Source: an uncultured Gemmiger sp. (lineage in GTDB: Bacteria > Bacillota > Clostridia > Oscillospirales > Ruminococcaceae). From it: DNA of 64,000 bases. This document shows positions 57,807-64,000 of this stretch, piece by piece. Both the position numbers and the translations under genes were made by a program. Below the pieces are notes generated by a model that saw nothing but the letters and a program-made list of their open reading frames with translations, was not told the DNA's origin and did not search any database. The stretch spans positions 1 to 64,000 of the forward strand of contig CANRCB010000007.1 in the NCBI GenBank assembly GCA_947629015.1, written 5' to 3'. How positions within the stretch are numbered: the first letter of the stretch is position 1; each line of letters opens with the position of its first letter.

Positions 57807-58802
57807 GTGAGCATCAAAGCGAGTGTTGTGATCCCCAACCTGAACGGCGCCGGCTGGCTGCGCGACGCCATTGAATCCATCTGGGCGCAGACCTGCCCGG
57901 ACTTTGAGCTGATCGTTGTGGACAACGGCTCCACCGACGAGAGTTTGGCCGTGGCCAAAAGCTATGTGGGGCGCGCGGGGTACACATTGATCTGCAATGA
58001 CAGCAACACCGGGTTTTCCCACGCGGTCAACCAGGGCATCGCCGCCGCCAGGGGCGAATACATCGCCCTGTTCAACAACGACGCCTTTGCCGAGCCGGAC
58101 TGGCTGGCGGAGCTTGTGCGCACCGCCGAGAGCGACGGAAAGATCTTTGCCGTTTCCAGCCTGATGCTGCGCTACTATGAACCGGAGCTGGCCGACGACG
58201 CCGGGGACTATGTGACGCTGCTGGGCTTTGCCTGCAAGCGCGGCGACGGGCTGCGCGCCGCGCGCTACCAAAAGCCCTGCCGGGTGTTTTCGGCGTGCGG
58301 GGGGGCGGCGCTCTACCGCAAAAGCATCTTGGAGGAGATCGGCACCTTTGACGAGCTGTTTTTCGCCTATTATGAGGATGTGGATCTGAGCTGGCGCGCC
58401 AACAACCGCGGGTACAAAAACGTCTACTGCCCCACCGCGCGCTGCCGCCACATCTGCGGCGCGACCACCGGCGCCGTGCGCTACAACCCCTTTAAAAGCG
58501 TGCAGAGCGGGCGCAACAGCATCCTGCTGCCGTACAAAAACCAGCCGTGGCCGATGCTGGTGCTCAATTTCCTCCCGATGGCGCTGGGCTACCTTTTAAA
58601 GGTGCTGATGTTCCGCCTGCGCGGCTTTGGTAAGGACTATGCCAAGGGCTTTGCCGAGGCCCGCGCCGCCCTGCCCAAGGTGCAAAAGCTGCCGTTCCGC
58701 TGGCGGGACGTGCCGCACTACCTGTGGGTGGAGGGCAGCCTGATCGCGGGGCTGTTCCGCTACATCGTCTACCGCGCGCAGCGGTTTTTGAAGATCACCT
58801 GA
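57807..58802 (+). CDS. Glycosyltransferase family 2 protein
   Basis: SVVIPNLNGAGWLRDAIESIWAQTCPDFELIVVDNGSTDESLAVAKSY...NTGFSHAVNQGIAAARGEYIALFNNDAFAEPDWL. Confidence 0.93.
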   Translation: MSIKASVVIPNLNGAGWLRDAIESIWAQTCPDFELIVVDNGSTDESLAVAKSYVGRAGYTLICNDSNTGFSHAVNQGIAAARGEYIALFNNDAFAEPDWLAELVRTAESDGKIFAVSSLMLRYYEPELADDAGDYVTLLGFACKRGDGLRAARYQKPCRVFSACGGAALYRKSILEEIGTFDELFFAYYEDVDLSWRANNRGYKNVYCPTARCRHICGATTGAVRYNPFKSVQSGRNSILLPYKNQPWPMLVLNFLPMALGYLLKVLMFRLRGFGKDYAKGFAEARAALPKVQKLPFRWRDVPHYLWVEGSLIAGLFRYIVYRAQRFLKIT

Positions 58803-58814
58803 AAATGCAAGCGG

Positions 58815-58842
58815 CCCCGCCGCCCGGTACCGGGCGGCGGGG
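58815..58842. terminator. Bidirectional terminator between convergent genes
   Basis: CCCCGCCGCCCGGTACCGGGCGGCGGGG perfect palindrome. Confidence 0.65.
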
Positions 58843-58856
58843 CTTTGTACAGCGGG

Positions 58857-59510
58857 TCAGCGGTGCGGGCGTGCCCGCCAAAAACGCCAGACGGCGCGCA
58901 GCCAATCCAGCGCGGCGGCGGCCAGGGCCGGGCACAGCAAAAGGCAGAACAGCTGGTACCAGTTGGGCAGGAAATACGCCAGCCCGTGCGGCAGGGTGCT
59001 TTGGTAGTTGAGGTCGACGGTGCCAAGGGTGAACACCACCGTGACCTGTGTGCCGTCGGCGGGGCTGCACGGGTCCAGCCGGAGCGCGGCGATGCCGCCC
59101 TGCGGCAGGGTGAACACATAGCGGCCGTTGGCCTGCACCTTGGGGAAAACGCGCTTGTTTTGGCTGAAAGGCTCCCCCGCACGGTTGGTGTAATACAGGC
59201 AGATCTCCCGCGGTTCCCCCACCGGGAACAGCGGCACATAGCTCAGCGTGCGCAGCTTGCGGCCCGAAAGCCCCTCCAAAATAAGCTGCGGATCCAGCGA
59301 GGTGGCGGTGTAGCCGTTTTCCACCGCCGGGTCGGGGACGAGGTCGACGCAGGCAAACGCCTCCACCGGCACGGAACTCCACGGTTCCAGCCCGATATCG
59401 CCGAGCTTGCCCCACACGCCCAGCAAAAGCCAGGCGGCGGCCGCCAGCGCGTAGCAGGCGATGGGCAGCGCCGCCCTGCGGCGCCAAAACGCGGCCAAAC
59501 GCTGTTTCAT
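58857..59510 (-). CDS. 217-aa accessory membrane protein, cassette 1 (B1)
   Basis: N- and C-terminal TM with extracytoplasmic domain; ICLYYTNRAGEPFSQNKRVFPKVQANGRYVFTLPQGGIAALRLDP. ATGA overlap with 59507..61615. Confidence 0.75.
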   Translation of the reverse strand: MKQRLAAFWRRRAALPIACYALAAAAWLLLGVWGKLGDIGLEPWSSVPVEAFACVDLVPDPAVENGYTATSLDPQLILEGLSGRKLRTLSYVPLFPVGEPREICLYYTNRAGEPFSQNKRVFPKVQANGRYVFTLPQGGIAALRLDPCSPADGTQVTVVFTLGTVDLNYQSTLPHGLAYFLPNWYQLFCLLLCPALAAAALDWLRAVWRFWRARPHR

Positions 59511-61615
59511 GGGGCGGCCACCTCCTTGGTCGCCCGCACGGCCGTGGTGCCCGCGGGCAAAGGTGCCTGCAGCAGCTCGGGCGAAAAGCCGTCCTCCGTC
59601 ACACGGTAAAGCGGCGTGACGCCGTTTTGCGCGGCGGCGAGGCCGTCGGTGAAGAGCGAAGCGTAGCTTTGCAGGAAGAATTCATCCACATTTTGCAGAT
59701 ACAGCACCGTGCAGCCGCTTTGCCGCACGATGGCGTCAAACTGCGGCGCCGTGTAGGCGTGGTAGTAGGCCTGTTTGGTGCCTGCGGCCCCGTCGCGCAG
59801 CTCCGGCAGGCCGAAGGTGCCCCCGCCCCCGCCGCCATAGTCCGGTCCGGGTTCCAGGGTGCCGGAATAATCGACCTGCAGGGGGTAGAAATCAAACACG
59901 GCGGCGAACCATTTCAGGCCCGTGTCCCCCTGGCTGACGAAGAAGATGCGGTCGGCCCCGGTCAGGTTTTGGCTGACACGCTCCGCCTCGGCGCGGTCGG
60001 TGCGGCGGTCGATGAATTCGGCGTCGGAGAAGCCCAGCACCGAAAGCTGCGGCAGCACCAGCTGGTGCCAGCGCAGCAGCATACCGCCGGCCAGCAGCAG
60101 CACGAACGCCTGCCCGGCCAGCACCGCGCCGCGCCGCATACGGCCGGGGCGGGCGGGCTGTGCCGCGCCGGCCTGCAAAGCGCCCGCCAGGCAGGCCAGC
60201 GCGATGAGGAACCACGCGATATAATAGCTGTAGATGTACCGGTTGTAATCGGTCAGGACGGCCGCCTGGAAGGGCTTGAAGATGAACCCGTAGCTGAGCG
60301 CCAGCATCAGGTTGTACCCGCCAAAGCATACGGTGGACGCCGCCGCCATGCAGACGATGCGCCACCGCGCGCGGGCGCCCGGCGCCAGCAGCACCGCGGC
60401 GGCGAACACCACAAGGATGAGCGCTACCACCCGGCAGCCCTGCCCGACCATGCTGACGGTGCCGGCATCCGTCCAGAACTGGGCGGACATATCGGCCATC
60501 GCCTGGCGGAACTGGGCCTCACGTTCGGCGTAAAAGCCGGTGGCGGGGCGGCCCAGCAGCAGCCCGACACCGTTGAGCACCACCTGCGCGAGCGAGGGGG
60601 TGGTATCCCCCATGCCGCCCGCGGCGCTGTTCTGCGCCACCAGGGCGCCGACATAGCGGATGTTCCACAGGTAATAGAGGACGAGCGGCGCGGCCATGCA
60701 CAGCGCCGCAAAGCCGGTGCGTTTGGCAAGCCCCTTGCGGAAGGGCCCGTCCGGGAAGAGCCAGCCGTCCAGCGCCGTCAGGCCGGCGGCCACCAGCGCC
60801 AGCACAAAGGTGTTGGCCTTGAGGTTTGCGGCGAGCGCCAGCACCAGCAGCACCGCCCAGCGCGGCCCGCCGCCGCGGCGCAGGGCCAGCCACACGGCCA
60901 CGGCGCCGCCCACCGCGAGCCCGGCGGGGATATCGCCGTAGGCGCTCATGTAGACGGTGCTCAGGTAGATGATGCGGTTGTAGGTGGTAAAAAACCACGG
61001 CACACACCACAGCGCCGCCGCCAGCGGCACCCACATCCGGTACTGCCCCCAGCGCAGCTCCCCCAACACCGCGGCGAACACCGCGAGGGCAAGGGCATCG
61101 TAGGCAAGGTAGATCTTCCAATCGGCGTAGGCGCCGAAAAAGCTGAAGAAATAGCCCAGCAGCGGCAGGCCGGGGTTCTGCGTGACGGGCCACGGCACCC
61201 CCAGCGAGGCGGTGGAGTAGAGCGCGTCGTCGGTGACGGTGACCTTGACGGCGGTGGCCCAGAGGTTGAGCTCGTCAAAGCCGATGGCCAGCGGCTGCCG
61301 CACAAAGAAATACACGGCAAACAGCGCCGTACCGCCCCAGAACAGCGCGGCGCCCGGCGTACACAGCGCGCGGCTGGCGGCCCGCAGGCCGGGGCGCGGC
61401 CGGAAGGCCGCCGCGCCCAACGCCGCACAGCCGGCCAGCGCCGCCCACATACCGGACAAAAGATGCCCCGCCATGCCCCACAGCGTGAGCCAGAGCACCA
61501 GCGCCCCCAGCGCCGTGAGGGGGGCCAGCGCCGCGGCCAGCTTGCAGCGCAGCGTGAGGAAGGCGCACAGCAAAAACAGCGCCGCCAGCGATACGCCGAC
61601 ACACAGCAGCTCCAT
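59507..61615 (-). CDS. Large polytopic membrane protein, GT-C-like, cassette 1 (A1)
   Basis: GFDELNLWATAVKVTVTDDALYSTASLGVPWPVTQNPGLPLLGYFFSFFGAY; RIFFVSQGDTGLKWFAAVFDF near the C-terminus. Confidence 0.78.
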   Translation of the reverse strand: MELLCVGVSLAALFLLCAFLTLRCKLAAALAPLTALGALVLWLTLWGMAGHLLSGMWAALAGCAALGAAAFRPRPGLRAASRALCTPGAALFWGGTALFAVYFFVRQPLAIGFDELNLWATAVKVTVTDDALYSTASLGVPWPVTQNPGLPLLGYFFSFFGAYADWKIYLAYDALALAVFAAVLGELRWGQYRMWVPLAAALWCVPWFFTTYNRIIYLSTVYMSAYGDIPAGLAVGGAVAVWLALRRGGGPRWAVLLVLALAANLKANTFVLALVAAGLTALDGWLFPDGPFRKGLAKRTGFAALCMAAPLVLYYLWNIRYVGALVAQNSAAGGMGDTTPSLAQVVLNGVGLLLGRPATGFYAEREAQFRQAMADMSAQFWTDAGTVSMVGQGCRVVALILVVFAAAVLLAPGARARWRIVCMAAASTVCFGGYNLMLALSYGFIFKPFQAAVLTDYNRYIYSYYIAWFLIALACLAGALQAGAAQPARPGRMRRGAVLAGQAFVLLLAGGMLLRWHQLVLPQLSVLGFSDAEFIDRRTDRAEAERVSQNLTGADRIFFVSQGDTGLKWFAAVFDFYPLQVDYSGTLEPGPDYGGGGGGTFGLPELRDGAAGTKQAYYHAYTAPQFDAIVRQSGCTVLYLQNVDEFFLQSYASLFTDGLAAAQNGVTPLYRVTEDGFSPELLQAPLPAGTTAVRATKEVAAP

Positions 61616-61663
61616 ACGCGCCCTCCTTTTTCCGTTCCTTTGGTGTTTTTGTATCCCGTATTT

Positions 61664-62272
61664 TCAGCGCCTGCGCAGCGGCAGCGCCGCCGCGAGCGCC
61701 TGCCACACCGCCGCCGCGAACACCGGCACAAAGAGCAGCAGCACCCACGCGCCGCCGCCCGGCACAAAGCGCAGGTACCATGCCCGCGGCGGGTTCACGG
61801 TGACGTCCTGCACCCGCACCGGCACGCCGCCGAGGCTGTCGGGGTCGATGCGCAGGGCGGCGACGGCCTCGCCGCCAAGGGTGAAGGTATACTCGTCCGG
61901 GGCGGTGAGGCGGGCGTAGACCTTTTGTTTCTCGGTAAAATCCCGCTGGCCGGGGCGCCGCCAGTACAGCGCCACGCCGCCCGGGGGCAGGCGGTACTGC
62001 GCGTGCAGCTGCACCGTCTCGACATACGCCTCGCCCTGCCAGGTCAAGTGGGGGTCGGCGTCACTGCTGACGTACCAGCCCTCCTCCCCGTAAGGGACAA
62101 GGCTTTGTGCCGCAAGATCCTCAAAGGCAAGGGTGAGGGTGGGCATCCGGCCACTGAGTTTGTGATCCAGCATGATGCCGCTGCCCACAAGGCACCACAA
62201 CACCCACAGCGCCGCCGCCGCCATATAGCACAGCGCCACCCGCTGCGCGGGGCGCAAAGCCGCGCGTTTCAT
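61664..62272 (-). CDS. Accessory membrane protein, cassette 2 (B2), paralogue of 58857..59510
   Basis: VALYWRRPGQRDFTEKQKVYARLTAPDEYTFTLGGEAVAALRIDPDSLGG; ATGA overlap with 62269. Confidence 0.75.
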   Translation of the reverse strand: MKRAALRPAQRVALCYMAAAALWVLWCLVGSGIMLDHKLSGRMPTLTLAFEDLAAQSLVPYGEEGWYVSSDADPHLTWQGEAYVETVQLHAQYRLPPGGVALYWRRPGQRDFTEKQKVYARLTAPDEYTFTLGGEAVAALRIDPDSLGGVPVRVQDVTVNPPRAWYLRFVPGGGAWVLLLFVPVFAAAVWQALAAALPLRRR

Positions 62273-64000
62273 CCGGTGGCCACCCCGCTTTCGGCCACCG
62301 CCACCGGCACAAAGCACACATCCTGCCCCGGCAGATAGCGGTACAGGGCGGCGGGGCCCGCTTCCCCAAGGCCGCCCGCGACGGCGGGGCCAAGCTCCCC
62401 GGCCAGATACCCGTCCGACCGGTCGATGAGCAGGTAGGCGCAGGCGTTCGCATCCATATGCGCGCGCAGCTGCGCAAGGTCGCCGCGGGTGGTGTAGGTG
62501 TACATATCGCTGCCGGCCTCCGGCACCAGATTCATAAAATCGCCGTCGATGCAGGTGCCGGCCGCCTCGTCCCAGGCCCAGCCGTTGACGACGGTGGCGG
62601 TCAGCTCATATTTATAGTAATACCAGCGGGTGGCATCGTCCCCCTGGCTGAGCACCAGCACGCGGTCCGGCCAGTCCAGCACGGCGTTCATGGCGGCGGC
62701 ACGGCGCTGCACGTCGGTGCGCACGGTGTACAGGCTGCTCACATCGCTCCAAAAGCCCGCCGCCGGGATGCCGCGCCACGCCACGCACGCCGCAACGGCC
62801 AGGGCCGCCGCCGCGAGCGCCGCCGGGGCGCGCTTGGCGCCGGCGGCCGCCCCCTGCCCCAGCAGGCAGAAGGCGGTGAGCGCCCACCCCGCGTAATAGG
62901 GGCCGAGATAGCGTTCATAGTCCTTGAGGACCAGCGCCTCGGACGCGGCGAAGTTGTAGTGGTACAGGATGAGGTGGAAGGCGTACAATGCCGCGAACCC
63001 CACGGCCAGCCCGGCGCACGCCGCCAGCGGGCGCCGCCGCGCCGCGCCCTTTGGCGCGCACGCCCGGCCCAGAGCCGCCATCACTGCGAGCAGCGCCACC
63101 GCCGCCGCGCCGCCGCCGGCCAAAAACACCCGGCGGCCGAAAAAGGCCCGCGCCATCAGCGCCATCAGCCGGGCAAAGCCTTCCTCCCGGCCGATGCCCA
63201 GCAGCTGGCGCACCCCGCCCAGGAGCACCGCGCCGTAGCCAAGGCCGGCGCTGCCCACGCCTGCGGCGGCGGCGGTATCGGCGGCCGCCACATAGGCGTT
63301 CCAGCCCAAAAACGCGAGGAGCCCCGGCAGGGCGGTGAGGGCGAAAACCCCCAGCGCGCCGGGCAAAGCCCGCGAAGGCTTTGTTTTTTGCGGGGGGCAG
63401 CACAGCCAGTCCAGCGCGATGACAAAGGCCGCGATGAGGCTGTAGGCAAAGGCGATATCCTTGTACAGCGCCAGCAGCGCGAGCGGGGCCAGCGCCAGCA
63501 CGGCGCCGCTGCGCCGGGCGGGGGCGGCAAAGTACGCGCACAGCGCCCCGCCGAACAAAAAGCCCATGGGCATATCCGCCATGAGGGTGCGGTATGCGGT
63601 GCCCACGGCCCCCGCCGGCAGCACCTGAAAGAGCAGCGGCAGCAGCGCCGCCGCGCCGAACACCAGAACGCTTTGCGGCCAGCGGGCCTTTGGCGCCGCG
63701 ATGGCAGCGGCCGCGGCCGCGCAGGCCAACAGCAGCGTATCCACGGCGGCAAAGCACGCCCACTCCGAAAAAGCGGGCGAGAACGCCGCGAACAGGTAGC
63801 ACACCATGCTGCTGCCGGGCAGGGAATGGCTGGCCGTCAGGCTGTAGGGCTGCGCCACATACAGCGCGTCCATCGTTTTGACCAGCTTGGCCGCCGCGCC
63901 CCACGCGGTGAACTCATCCCATTGGGTGAACATCGGCCGCTGCACGGCGAACAGCACCCAAAAAAACGCGCTTGCGCCGGCAAACAGCCAAAGCCCCGGG
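62269..64000 (-). CDS. Large polytopic membrane protein, GT-C-like, cassette 2 (A2), N-terminus off right edge
   Basis: Frame open to the window end (PGLWLFAGASAFFWVLFAVQRPMFTQWDEFTAWGAAAKLVKTMDALY); RVLVLSQGDDATRWYYYKYEL near the C-terminus. Confidence 0.78.
   Translation of the reverse strand, partial: PGLWLFAGASAFFWVLFAVQRPMFTQWDEFTAWGAAAKLVKTMDALYVAQPYSLTASHSLPGSSMVCYLFAAFSPAFSEWACFAAVDTLLLACAAAAAAIAAPKARWPQSVLVFGAAALLPLLFQVLPAGAVGTAYRTLMADMPMGFLFGGALCAYFAAPARRSGAVLALAPLALLALYKDIAFAYSLIAAFVIALDWLCCPPQKTKPSRALPGALGVFALTALPGLLAFLGWNAYVAAADTAAAAGVGSAGLGYGAVLLGGVRQLLGIGREEGFARLMALMARAFFGRRVFLAGGGAAAVALLAVMAALGRACAPKGAARRRPLAACAGLAVGFAALYAFHLILYHYNFAASEALVLKDYERYLGPYYAGWALTAFCLLGQGAAAGAKRAPAALAAAALAVAACVAWRGIPAAGFWSDVSSLYTVRTDVQRRAAAMNAVLDWPDRVLVLSQGDDATRWYYYKYELTATVVNGWAWDEAAGTCIDGDFMNLVPEAGSDMYTYTTRGDLAQLRAHMDANACAYLLIDRSDGYLAGELGPAVAGGLGEAGPAALYRYLPGQDVCFVPVAVAESGVATG

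Noticed and set aside
59627-62338. 903-aa plus-strand ORF
   Set aside because: Antisense shadow of the A1/B2 membrane genes in GC-rich DNA; His/Gln/Arg/Gly-rich with no recognisable domain.

Overview
64 kb window of a GC-rich Firmicutes chromosome, probably a gut Clostridia/Oscillospiraceae-type organism (inference from gene families, Shine-Dalgarno usage, CCA-encoding tRNAs and the TPP-ThiT locus). Most of it is ordinary housekeeping content: rpsT, mutY, asnS, an aconitase / isocitrate dehydrogenase / citrate synthase cluster, a proline operon interrupted by a membrane gene, ireB, thiT with a TPP riboswitch, murD, a prs-like gene, a TIGR03915/TIGR03916-type pair, two MATE transporters, fucO-like, serC-serA, pdxK-like, trmL, degV, an Lrp regulator and several polytopic membrane proteins. 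The most unusual signals are: (1) at the right end, a tandemly duplicated two-gene cassette (large GT-C-like membrane protein plus a 217-aa partner, each pair joined by an ATGA overlap); (2) a family of small MITE-like intergenic elements inserted immediately 3' of intrinsic-terminator hairpins, often bracketed by two identical copies of that locus's own hairpin; (3) a larger composite stem-loop repeat with a conserved clamp and variable loop content; (4) an AT-rich island next to tRNA-Ser genes with phage and integrase remnants, next to an autocleavable S24 repressor that has well-defined divergent promoters and operators. Gene starts were adjusted from the ORF track where a Shine-Dalgarno site or domain start supported it. 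Family names come from sequence recognition only; no database search was run.
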